Assembly: GCA_946699065.1 (NCBI GenBank) | Contig: CAMPDV010000136.1 | Coordinates: 62,001-126,000 of the forward strand | Direction of reading: 5' to 3' | DNA length: 64,000 nucleotides | Source: Loxodes magnus | Taxonomy: Eukaryota; Ciliophora; Karyorelictea; Loxodida; Loxodidae | The notes under the pieces: generated by a model | What the model was told of the DNA's origin: nothing | Database searches by the model: none | The model's input: only the letters and a program-made list of their open reading frames with translations | Shown here: positions 50,821-62,130 of the stretch, in pieces | How the letters are laid out: every line of letters starts with the position of its first letter | How positions within the stretch are numbered: position 1 is the first letter of the stretch | Translations under genes and position numbers: made by a program

Positions 50821-52490
50821 AGAGAAGGTAATTATAGAGTTATTAGATTAGCTAAATTATTTGCATTAAAGGAAGGTTTAGAATTAGAATTTGTATTTAA
50901 ATGTAGATAATAATCAAAACAATATCAGCATAGTGATTTACTAAGTTATAAAGCTTTTATTAGTAATTTTCAATAAGAGTGAAAAATAATACTCTGTATC
51001 TTTTAATTTCTTAGGAGTTCTAATATTCTACATGTCAAGAAGGAGAGATACAATGGCAATTACTTAGAGGATATAAGGGAAATAAAGTGACAGAAGCTAA
51101 TCCATTGAAAGGATAAATTTATAAGAGTGAAAATTAAGAAATTAGTATAATTCTTATTATCTCTTTAGTAACTAGAAAAATATGCTTTCTACTAAGTTAG
51201 AAGAAATGCTAGAAATAAAGAATAAAGTATACAAGCAAAAGTGTGCTTCTAGAATAAGATTAAGCAAAAAATAACCTATTAAGTCCTAATAATCTTAAAG
51301 AAATTATACTAGGAACTTGAGATTTAATATTATATCATTTTTGAAAATGGAAAATATTTAATGCAGTTGCAATTAAAAGATTCTCTTAGTTATACAAATT
51401 TATCTAATTAGAAATTGACGAAATAATTAAGCTTACTTGCATTATAATATTAATTTGCTTTTAGATTAGAAAGATTTTCATTAGTCTTATCAAATTGGTT
51501 AAATTTATCTAAATAAATACAGCTTATTTAAAATAAAGAAGCACCAAGAGAAATAAAGAAAAAGATTAAAGACGAAATAAATATTATCGAAGATGTAATT
51601 AAGTACTGAAAATTAAAAAATGTTTATAATTAAATAAATTTAGACACATAAGTAATAAGCATTTCAAGTAAATACTTCTATTTACCAAATTATTTTATTT
51701 AAATTATAAAAATAAATAATAGATAGAGAGGATTAAGATAATCTAGATGGACTAGAGATTATTACTTTATTAGATAAGATAATCAAAACACAATTATTTT
51801 ACTAAGAAAAAATTATCTTTTATGCTTTACTAATCTTTTAGTTTTAAGCAGATAATTTTTTTGTTAATTAAAGTTATTTGAAAGTTAGTAAGAGAATATA
51901 GTTATAAGAAATTCAGAAAAGTATATTTTAAAAGAAATAAAATACTTAGCTTTGGTTTTGAGGTAATTAGCCTAATTATTAAAAAGATTCGAATCTTAGT
52001 TATTTTATATTTATTAATTAAAGGTTCAGATTGAAAATATTAAGACAAACTTAATAAATCAAATGTTACTTGGCAAGAGAAAGTTGAGCATCTATAATAA
52101 AATATTTTGGAATGGTTGAATTTAAAATTAACTTTTGAAGATAAAATTAATTATAATCAAATTATTATTTATATTTCTTATAGCAATAATATAAAACCAT
52201 TAAACGAAATTAATTTAAGACAATTAAAATCTGAGCAAATGTAATTAATCAAATAATTGCTTCCTAATATAATTAAAATTTACTATAATCACTTAACTTC
52301 TCAAAATTATCCAGCTTAATATACTAATGTTTCCCAAGATTCGCTTTTGAGATTCTTTTCTTACATTATTCTAATTTAAGTATATGTTGCTACATAACTT
52401 TAAGAATTAATTAGTTTTAGTCCAAACTATAAACTAATAAGGAAAGCAAATAAAGTATTATTATAAATAAAAAGTATAATTTAATAATGA
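50821..52490 (+). CDS. unrecognised helical protein following the MORN-LRR gene
   Basis: From about 50821 a plus-strand frame shows strong coding character: REGNYRVIRLAKLFALKEG, EDIREIKWQKLIHWKDKF, FENGKYLMQLQLKDSL, then EAPREIKKKIKDEINIIED. The C-terminal part reads NEINLRQLKSEQMQLIKQ and ends at TGA 52488 in another phase. A short intron or my own miscount near 52.1 kb must therefore lie between. The frame is the same as that of the upstream MORN gene, so a read-through fusion is formally possible. I prefer a separate gene, because 50.59-50.80 kb looks non-coding. The start codon is not certain. Function unknown. Confidence 0.45.
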
Positions 52491-53130
52491 TCTTAATACA
52501 ACTTAACTATCTGCTTTATTTGTAAAAGTTACTTAGCTTATCTAAGAACATATTTCATTACTTAGGTTTTGTAATTTCTTTATAGAGTTACCTTTATATT
52601 ACTTTTTAGCAAGTTGATAAGATCCATCTATAAACAAAATTTCATAATGTATTAAAGTGATTTTCAGCAATACAAATATACATTTACTCTTATTAGGATA
52701 TATTTGCTTATAACCAATTTGAAATATTAAGATAACTTAGAAAGAAGATACCAAGAATATAATTTAGCTAATTTCTTTTATCTAAATAATATTTAAAAGG
52801 GACTATTATTCTCATTTATACGATGAATTCTTTATTTTATATAATAACTGGAATACATGCTTCTTCATTGTAAAAGCTAAGATTAAGTATTGATATAATT
52901 AAAAGCAGACTAAATATGGAATTTAGTTATATAATTGAGCATATTAAATTATATAGCTCCAAATATATTACTACAGACTTTAGAAACTTGTTTTAATATA
53001 AATAAGATAAGATTATCATGCTTTTAATACCAACTTTATGGTTATTTTGATTAATTTATATTATTAAATATATTATTATAAGGTTAATCTATATTTGATG
53101 AATTTAGGTTAATAAGTTTTAGTTTGTAAA
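52491..53130. other. intergenic region between convergent genes
   Basis: AT-rich sequence between the 3' ends of a plus-strand and a minus-strand gene. No feature recognised. Confidence 0.35.
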
Positions 53131-56100
53131 TCAATTTGCATATTCCATGCTATGTTGAATGGTTTCAACTAGAGTGTCATAAACTCTAATTTAAAATTCA
53201 GAAATTTTGTCCATACAAATAACTTCGAAGTTCTATCCATAATAACCTTTAAACAAATCGATCGTTTAGTTTAACTTATCATTCAACTTAACAAATTTTA
53301 ATTCTGCTTTTTTCTCTTTCATTTTGCTGAGCAAAGATTTCCAGTTCAAATTGCAAGGACATCCTTTTGGATGATTCGTTCCTTTTAAGAATTCATCTCC
53401 ATGAGGAGAATCATCTCCTACAATGAAAACAATTCTCGAAGCATTTGTCCTTCAAATAAGTGTATTAGATCCATTTATACCATCTAACATAGCTTCGCCA
53501 TAATTTCTTCCGCCTCCACTTGCTTAAAGTTTTTCTAAAAATTAAATTGCCCCTTCAGCAGTAAAATCTACTAAAGCTTGCGATTAAGGATAAACAGAAA
53601 TAGGAGGATCAGACGGAAAGTTTCCATTATCAGGATAATGGTCTGTATATCCAACAATAGCAAACTTTAGATCTAAATTTTCTGATGCATGATTATCCTG
53701 ATATTTAATAATATTTCTTATAACATTTTTTAGCTCCTTGAAATATTTATCCATTGATCCTGTACAGTCAAGTATAATAGAAATGTCGAACATATTTGAT
53801 CGATGAAAGCATTATGGAAATTGATGATGCTTGTGTTAATTTGATTACATTCCTTCATGAAATAGTTTCCATTCGCAATAAACTTTCTCCTAATGGTCTG
53901 ATGAGTTACAGTAATATGGGCATAGTTTAAATTATTCTTATTAGAAAGAATCGATCTTTTAAACGGGAGGTAACCAGTTATGTAGTTATCAATAAGCAGA
54001 ACATTCGAATAAATCATATTTTTCGTTTAAATTAGGCATATACTAATCATTAGAATGAATAGCGTATCCTACATGAGTTATTCCATAACATTTTTCTCCT
54101 CCCTCGCATTTCATAGGATGACTATGTCCTCTCCCTTTACGTAGACAAGCTTATCAGCACTACTCTGGCTTAGCAGATTCCCCTGATACTAATTTTCTTG
54201 TAGTTTTCTTATTTTCCTCTTCAATTTCAAATTAAAACTCTTTTGTTTTAGCTATATACATACATTTTTCTTTGTTTCGATGTGATGATGAAGAATGTAA
54301 CCCTGGATGTCCAAATATATTTTCACAATAAACTCCACAATCTCTACATCTAATTTGACATCTATGCTTAGCCTCTCCACATTTATGTTCACCTTCATGC
54401 TAAAGACATCCAGCAGGAATAGGAATAATGCACTCACATCTAGATTCACTTTCAGAGACATAATTATATTTAAACTTATTAAATGGATTTTCCCATTCAA
54501 GTTCTGCACAGCTAGTTTCTATTTTACATACTCCTTCCACTTCGCATTATTACTTACACTTATGCAAATTGCCACACAAATGTTATTCTGATTGATTAGT
54601 AAAGCCATGAAGATGGTCTTTATTAGAACATAAGGCTACACACCCTGATATAGAGCAAGAAAAAGGACAATTTTACTATCCACAATCATGTTAATTAGCA
54701 TGTTCTTCTATCTAGTTAAAATTTTATTCGATTTGACATAATCTTTTACATTATTAATACATTACACACTTTTCACCACAAGGATGGGATATTGAACTGC
54801 ATTTATGCTTTTATCCTTCATGATCAGGTTGTCAAACACACTTATTCTAGCAATTTTTGAAAGTGCAGGGTTAATCACATACGTGATTTTTATCACCACA
54901 TATATGGATTCCTAAATGTCCTGAATTTTAGGAGCACATATTTAATTCTTTACATATCTAGCATCTAAAAATACACTTATGATCAGTCTAGCAATCACAA
55001 AATTCGTTATGGTTGAGATTTAATACGCATGATAAACCACATTCTTTGCATTTTCTTCTACATAGAGAATGAATCCATAGTAGATTTTCATCAAAATATT
55101 TTTCTAGTGTAATTTTTTCAGCCTCAACAATAGGCTAGAATTCAGTATCGATTTCTCCGATTTATTTGACGAAATAACCGAAAATGCATAATTTTAGTTA
55201 TTTGAAATAGTTTACCATAAATTTATCCAAAGCCTCATATCATTAATTCCACATTACTTTTCTTAGATTTTCTTCTTTTACTACACTTTTCTCTAAAAAC
55301 TAGTCAAAAACTTAATGCTTCAATTTAACATCCAAACTTATGTGAAGTAAGTTCATCTCAATCTGGTAGCGATTTTCACTGTCAACATCAAAGTTATCAA
55401 TGTAGTTACAATTTTCCTGTTGTAGCAGTGAAGCTAAGGAAGAAGGATTCTTAATTGAGTCTCGGATACATTTTATATTTTTAGAAAATTTTGCTTAAAA
55501 TACTCTAGAATCTGTTACTTAACCATCATCAGAATAAATTTAAGCCATAACAGTCTTAAGTATGTCAAGAAAATCACCTCCTGAGCATCATCTGCTTTCA
55601 ATCTAATTTAAATAAAACTGTCTTCTTTCCTCAATAGCAGTAGCGAATATTTATTCATTCTCGAAATGATGATATGAAAAGCAGAGAAATTTCCCTTAAA
55701 AAAGCTTCATTAAGAAGTCTGCCTTATTGTTTCTGGTAAGATTTTCGATGAACTTTATTACTTCCTAATTTGCCTCCTCTCCTTGATTAGAAGCTACGTC
55801 TCTTATAGAGATTTCTAATTAACCCCTAAACAAAGACTTTCCCTTAAGTCTATCTATTCCATATGAAAACTTCTCAAATAAATAAGACAAATTACGGTTA
55901 AAAGTCAGATCTTAGTTGAGAATTGTAACATCTGAAATAGCTGAAAGTAATAAGCAAAGCTTTATTTCCTCTTACACTGTTCTTTCGAAAGAAAAAAGTC
56001 CTTCACAGTCAAAAACAATTATCATTTAATCTTCAACTTGTGTAACGCTAATCCATATACCATCAGTGCAACGATGTGCTGCTACATCGAACCTCGTTCC

Positions 56101-57452
56101 AAAAATTCTATTAAGTAAATAGCTTTTACCTGAGCTTTATCTTCCCATAATGGAAAAAACTTTAATTGTTTTCTTAGTATTTCGAATAATAGGCTCTAAA
56201 TATCCTAACCTTATATATAAAGAGAATTAATTCACAAAATCTCCTTAAGATTCCTTCACCTCATTAACAAAATTTTCGAAATTGTTAAATCCATCTCTTA
56301 ATGGTATCAAATTTCCTTCTTGAATAGATGCTAAATGCAAAGGCGCTCGTGTATATAACTTGCTTTTAAATTGCTTGGAATCCTAAAGAAGTTCAATATT
56401 TTCCTATTTTATTCTTTATATTAGTGCTTCATTAATTACACCCTTAAAAGTCATTAACTTATTCAAAGAATCTATACTTTTAATATAATTCAGTACTTCT
56501 TTCTTATTTATATCCATATAAATATATAAATCAGGCATAAATTCTTAAAAATGACTTGCTCCTCCAAACTTATTTAGAGCATAATGTAGTATATCAATTA
56601 TAGGGTTTCCTTCTATTTTCTTATTATTTTGCTACTCTACTTTGCAATCTGTTTATTCTCTATCACTTTAAAATCGATACGCTACTAGTTTATTTTATAA
56701 CTCTTGTACCAATAAAATGTTTCAAAATCCACAACCTAGTAACTTGAAATTTACTTTAGCAGATGTAACATTTATTAGCTCGATGAAACTAAAATTTATA
56801 TCATATATTTCTATCGTGCTTTCACTTAAAAAGCAATACACACTTTCATCTTTAGTGCTTTTTACATCATAAAATCGATTTCCCTATTTTGGAGCAAATT
56901 ATGCTTATACTCTTTATGGCTCTTTTTGCTCCTCTATAATAAGTATGTTTTCTTTCATTACTTGTGTGATTATTTTTTAACCACTAACTAACTCCACTTA
57001 AAATACTTTGCCTTGTTTGTTTATTATAAGAACTCGCTTTGCATTTTGTAATAAACAGCTTGAAATGACTTACTATATATTTATATCATAAACTTCAAAT
57101 TAAATTCCATTTCAAATGTTTTTCAACTCTTTAGATGCCATAGTATGCTTTTTTGTCCTGGTTACAAAAGGCTACAAATAATTAAGCATTAGATCCATAA
57201 GCTAGTAATATTTAGTCCTTTATTACATCTAAATAATCTATTTCATATCTATATTAACTTAAAGGATTAAAATTAAAGGCTTAAAAATAATCTTATTAAT
57301 CATTAAAAATGAAAGCGCTGTTTTCTTCTAAAATGAAGAAGCTTTAATTAATTAATTTTAACTATAAGGGTTAGGGTCATCTTTAATTAGAGGAAATGCT
57401 TCCTCAAATTAAAGACAATAAACGTTTTTATATTCAATACTCAACTGTACAT
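53131..57452 (-). CDS. large GTPase (VLIG/GBP-like) with Cys/His-rich region and C-terminal VWA domain
   Basis: About 1407 residues on the minus strand, ending at TGA 53133-53131. The N-terminal ~380 residues are beta-rich (propeller-like). At residue ~404 comes the P-loop GRQSSGKSYLLNRIFGTRF, then a switch-like RCTDGIW and DCEGLFSFERT, features of the GBP/VLIG large GTPases. Residues ~750-1120 hold many Cys and His in zinc-binding style (CKECGLSCVLNLNH, CGDKNHVCNQPC). The C-terminal von Willebrand A domain carries a MIDAS-like DCTGS at about residue 1196. Three inferred GT...AG introns near the 5' end (57403-57440, 57328-57362, 57202-57226; 38, 35 and 25 nt) restore one frame; the third could instead be 28 nt at another site. 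The start at 57452 is provisional. VLIG-type proteins are immune-linked in animals; a role here is unknown. Confidence 0.7.
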
Positions 57453-58560
57453 GTCTTCATCTGAATCAATTTCAAACTGAGATAATCTTCTTTCTCTTCA
57501 ATAAGTTCATAAAATTGTTCTTCCATCTTCTTGTAATTTTTCTCCAGCTTCTCTAAACAAATTCTAAGGTCATTGCTGTCCTTTTAAAGCTATTTATTCT
57601 GTTACTATTAATTACCAAGATCCTGTTTGATTAGAGTCACACTTGAATCATCTAATATCACCTTCTTTCTGTAAATACCTCCAAAGTAGTTACAATATAG
57701 CCTCCTCGATGTTCCAAATTATTTATGGTGCTGTTCAAGCACTCTTCTTCACTTCGGACATTACCTCCAAAAATGTCCAGCCTTTTGACAACAATAGCAA
57801 CGTTTTATTAATGGCTTGAATTAAAATTTTTATTCTGTTTACATTTTTTCAATTTCCATCTTTTCTGATTGAGGTTAATTTTTTTTGATTGGTAATCGAA
57901 TTTCTTCTTTAATTTTCTATTGATTTGCTTCTAGGTTTTTTTCTAATAGTTCAAATTAAGAAGTTAAGGCTTCAATTTAAAACTAAACTATACTTACCAA
58001 GTCTTGATCTTCCTTTTTTCTATCTTAAAAAAGAACCCGAAGATTCAAGTTTTCCGCCTTCAGGATCTATATTTCGGTATTCATTTTCTCAATTAATGAA
58101 TAAAGCTAAATAATGTCTTGCTCGTGGGGTTTCTCAAGCTTTTTCAGTTTGCTAGGAAATTCAGTATTTTCCAGTCCTTAACAGGAGTTAATTTATCTTT
58201 TATGAATTCTTGGTTCTTGTTGGTTAACTGAGACTTAAGATTGATCTTTAAGGTTAGAATTTAAGGTTTAGATTCGCGGATTTTTTTCCATTTTTTTTAA
58301 ATGAATACGAAGAAGTTTTAATATTCTGGTATTTAGTATAAATCTATTTTATATTCAGTGTCTGTTTCGATAAATGATATTTCATTTTCAACGATCTTTA
58401 TATAGAAATTTTGATTATAGATTAAACTAATTTCTGACTACCAATTTGTTCGTTGATTATTTATTTTATTTCATTTTTAAAGTCATTTATGAGACTTTGT
58501 ACCTTTTGTTCTATACTTTCTTTAATTTTATTTGTTTAATTAGTCATAAATTATTATAAT
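57450..58560 (-). mobile_element. diverged coiled-coil/CCHC element next to the GTPase gene
   Basis: The minus strand encodes a helical N-terminal part in two frames, then one long frame with a coiled coil (EKMNTEIQILKAENLNLR). After MEIEK comes a knuckle CYCCQKAGHFWRQC with all four ligands intact, then the family motif YCNYFGGIYRKK and a second coiled coil (RICLEKLEKNYKKMEEQF). It ends near TGA 57437, overlapping the presumed start of the GTPase gene. MEIEK, the knuckle and YCN..G.IYRK are shared with the other copies. At least two frame changes upstream suggest decay or introns. No flanking direct repeat was found. Confidence 0.55.
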
Positions 58561-58931
58561 GATTACTTTAAATTTTGCTTGCTATTTCATTAAATTTCAT
58601 AATCTTAGGTTACAAACCTTTTCAAATTTTTACTTGAGATGGTAATATGTAAATGTAATATTTTGATCATTAAATTTCTTTTAAGAAGTAAATAATTTTA
58701 TTTTTTAAGGAAATAATGAGGTGAAATTACTTAGAATTTAGATATAAATTTTTACTATGAATCATTTTAAATTGGATAACCAATCATTATAATATTAGCA
58801 TTTTCCTTTTCAATTACATCATCTTATTTGATTTCTTTATATTTATGAGCAATACTATTGACTACTTAGCACTTAATTTAATGATAATTAAAAGAAATTA
58901 AATATAGGAATTAAGGTTATTTATATATTAA
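58561..58931. other. AT-rich intergenic stretch
   Basis: Nothing recognisable. It lies between a minus-strand element and a plus-strand gene and may hold the latter's promoter. Confidence 0.3.
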
Positions 58932-59528
58932 ATGGGGAACTACAAGGAAAACTGATAATTTTGGGATAGAATCATAATAAATAAAAACAACTTTAAGCAA
59001 AAGTATTTATTAGTTAAAAGGAATTTTCTCCAAATAAACTTTAAAAATTTAAAAAGAAAAATAATTTAATTAGGAAAATACTATTTGAAAAAAATATAAC
59101 AAATCCTATTTTCTGCGCTATTACTGTAAATTAAATAACAAAAACCTTTATTTTTAATTATTAATTAACTAAAAATTGTTTCCAATCTGCTAAAAAAAGG
59201 CCAATCATGTCAATTGTTTTCCTAATATTATATAAACTAATAGTATATTATTGATCCTCTATATATAAAATTCCGCCTTTTTTTACTTAATCAAGAAAAT
59301 AGTTATGAGGTTGCTTTATTCATAAGTTCTAAAGACACGTAATAGGTTTTAATTAAAAAAGGAGTTATTTTGTTTCATTTTCATTTATTTATTGCAAAAA
59401 CTCGTTCTTTAGAAATAAATTCTTTTAAAAGGAAAATATTCATAAAAGAATTTCTAATAGATCTAAATAATTTAATGAAAAAGAGAGCAATCTTTTCAAA
59501 TATATTAATAGGCTGCAAATAACTTTGA
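58932..59528 (+). CDS. unrecognised 198-residue protein
   Basis: ATG at 58932 to TGA at 59526 in one frame, 198 codons. It begins MGNYKENWQFWDRIII; glycine at position 2 would allow N-myristoylation if real. It contains NQENSYEVALFISSKDTQQ and HFHLFIAKTRSLEINSF, and ends SNILIGCKQL. The composition is better than expected by chance, but Ile/Leu/Lys/Gln-rich. No signal peptide, no known domain. Confidence 0.45.
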
Positions 59529-60225
59529 AAAATAAATATTTTCATTAAATATTATTTTGTGTATCATAATTTCTGTTCTTTCTAAAAGCATTGTTTCATA
59601 TCTTCTAATGCAATAAATTTAGCTTGTCATTATTAAAAATTCATTTTTCTTTGTTCTGAATGATAAATCTTCCTCAAATTATGATGATACTGTCTCTTTA
59701 ATTTATTAATACTATTATAATCTGTTTACATTATACGCTATTTTAAAAAGTCTTTATAACTTATTTACATTTATATGAAATGTTTAAAAATTCTTAACTT
59801 TATAAGAAAGTATGAAAATCGAAGAAATAAGTTTCTAAATGTAGATTTGTTGATAAGAGTGTAAAGTAGCTGTCACTAATTCATTCATATTTTCTAGCTT
59901 TTAAATTTCTACTTCTTTTTTACTTTGTTTGACTTAACTCATTTAAGGAATATTTTATATATTTTTCTTTGTTTGCCATTTTCCTTTATTAATATTATCT
60001 TTAAGAAGATAATATTATTACAGTACTTATTAAAGTTTAAATAATAAATTTAAGAAGTAAAAATTAGAATACTTTGTAATAAATAGAAATATTAATTTAA
60101 TAGTCTTAGAGAAATAAAATAAAGATTAAGAAAAATACCAAACATTTAATAATTACATGTTCTTCTATATCTTTTCCATATAATTACCATCAGTTAGTAT
60201 TATTTATTCAGTCATCCAAGAATAG
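59529..60225. other. AT-rich stretch, no gene recognised
   Basis: T-rich then A-rich sequence with a perfect inverted AATATTATCTT/AAGATAATATT near 59990-60017. Otherwise featureless. Confidence 0.3.
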
Positions 60226-60537
60226 TCAGAGTTGAATATTCTGTACACTATTGCAGAATTAACTTTCACTTGATCTAAACTTCCCAGCAGATAATGCATT
60301 AATTTTTGGTATTACATGCTAACTATTATAATATTTATATTCATTATAGTTTTCTCTATCTTTAAATATTATCTTTTTAAATTTTAGATATCATTCTACA
60401 TCTATGTATAACATCCTAGTGCTAGTTATAACTTCCTCTAATTGATTTTTCAGTGTTATAGCTCTTACTTGCTTTTCGCTCTTTGTAGCGAAGAGATGTA
60501 GTAAAGTGAATGCTAGGAATAGATAAAAGATATTCAT
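60226..60537 (-). CDS. small secreted protein candidate, 103 residues
   Basis: Minus-strand ATG at 60537 starts MNIFYLFLAFTLLHLFATKS, a textbook signal peptide with a short basic mature start (EKQVRAITLKNQLEEV). The frame continues through DVEWYLKFKKI (Trp as TGA), SQHVIPKINALSAGKF and NSVQNIQL to TGA at 60228-60226. Another in-frame TGA lies 18 bases further. An alternative 49-nt intron would switch to a second plausible tail (VNSAIVYRIFNSDYSWMTE), so the C terminus is uncertain. No family recognised. Confidence 0.55.
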
Positions 60538-61935
60538 TTGAAAAATAAAAAAATCTCAATATATTAGGTTTTATAATACTTTTTATTAGGATTTGTTAGA
60601 TTTTATTAAAGTTTAATTATATTTTAATATGTAAGACTAACCATATCTTATATATTCTATCAAAGCATAAAATTATTCTGAGAACATTTATGATGATCAT
60701 TTAGATTCGTCACTGAAGGTTATGTAAATCGTTACTTATATATCCAAATTCATATTCCAAGGTCTTTTCATTACAAATTTTCAGAATCAGCATAAATTTT
60801 AGGAAATTTCCCATTTTTTTTAAAGTTTATGAAAGAAAAAAAATTTTTCTTAAAATTATAGTTTTTCTATGTTTCTGAGTAGTTAGGAGAAAGTATACAT
60901 ATAAATATAACCTTAGCTAATAAAAATAATAATTTAGGACTAAATATAGTTATTTAAGATACTTAATCTTGGTGCTTCTTTATTATCAATCAATGTTTCT
61001 TATAATATAAGCTATTATTTAACTAAAATAGTAGCAAACTATTTACATTTTTAAAACTTACAGTCTAATATCAATAATAGTAAAGATTGAAATAACTACT
61101 AGCTATTTTAAATAAAGGAAGGCTCATAATATAGCATTGGCATAGGTTTAGGTTTACTTAGATTAAATTAGATGAAATCTATTTTTGTTGCTTTACTTAT
61201 CTCACTGATAAACATACTTTACAGACTGTTCTTTAATCATCAATTTGATATTTTATTGTAAATTTACATTCTGAAGTGCTTGATCGATTTAAAGTAGCAA
61301 TTAGGTGAAATATTAGCATTAAGAATAGATTTAAAAGATTTATGTGTAGTATAATAATAAAGCTTTGTATAAAATTTTGATTATTAGGTTTATTTACTAA
61401 AGAAGTAATAAAAAGAATCTTAAAAAGCTAGAAACTAAAATATTTTGCTATTTTATTTTTTAATTATATTATCATTATTTCTATTTTCCATACTTTCATT
61501 TTTTGAAAGTTAAATCAGGGTTCAGCTTAATACTTAAATAAATAAGAAATTATAGTCTAAAATTTAAAAAGCTAGAATATTATTTAAATTTTAGATATTT
61601 AGAGACTACATCCAACTAATTATTATATAAGGCTTAAAAATGTTTTGATTTATGTATTGATAAAAAATACTTAGTTATAAATATAGATAATAAATAATCA
61701 ATTTAATAATAATACTAATACATTTATTCTAATACAATTAAAATTAATTAGTCTATTCATTTTCTTTTACATCACTAAAAGAGAAATAACCTCTATTTTT
61801 ATGAATTAAATTAGTGAATGTATCAATTATTTTTTGAAGTAAGTAAGTTTGATAATTCTTATTTTCTAAGATTATTTAAATTAAAGTGCTTTAATGTATT
61901 TGCTTCAATTTTGTATTTTATGCTAATTATTTTGT
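60538..61935. other. AT-rich stretch, no gene recognised
   Basis: Low-complexity sequence without sustained coding signal, RNA gene or repeat that I can identify. Confidence 0.3.
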
Positions 61936-62130
61936 ATGAAAGATTATAAGAAAATATCTAAGGAATACAATCCTTATTACATAGACAGAAGTATACTTAT
62001 AAATATTATAGTTCTAAAAATAATATATATTATAAGCTTATTTCTAGTGTTTATATATCACCATTTGGCTTTTACTATTTTTCTTAAAATAAAGCACAAA
62101 AGATGCAATTTAGTATTTGAAATAATTTGA
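61936..62130 (+). CDS. possible 64-residue membrane protein
   Basis: ATG at 61936 to TGA at 62128 without a single TAA or TAG, unusual in this AT content. A charged start (MKDYKKISKEYNPYYIDRS) is followed by one or two hydrophobic segments and a basic end. It could equally be chance, since nearby genes use TAA/TAG freely as Gln. Confidence 0.25.
   Translation: MKDYKKISKEYNPYYIDRSILINIIVLKIIYIISLFLVFIYHHLAFTIFLKIKHKRCNLVFEII

Noticed and set aside
57140-57452. Start of the GTPase gene at ATG 57141
   Set aside because: Upstream sequence on the same strand is clearly coding in other phases, and short GT...AG introns join it to the same protein.
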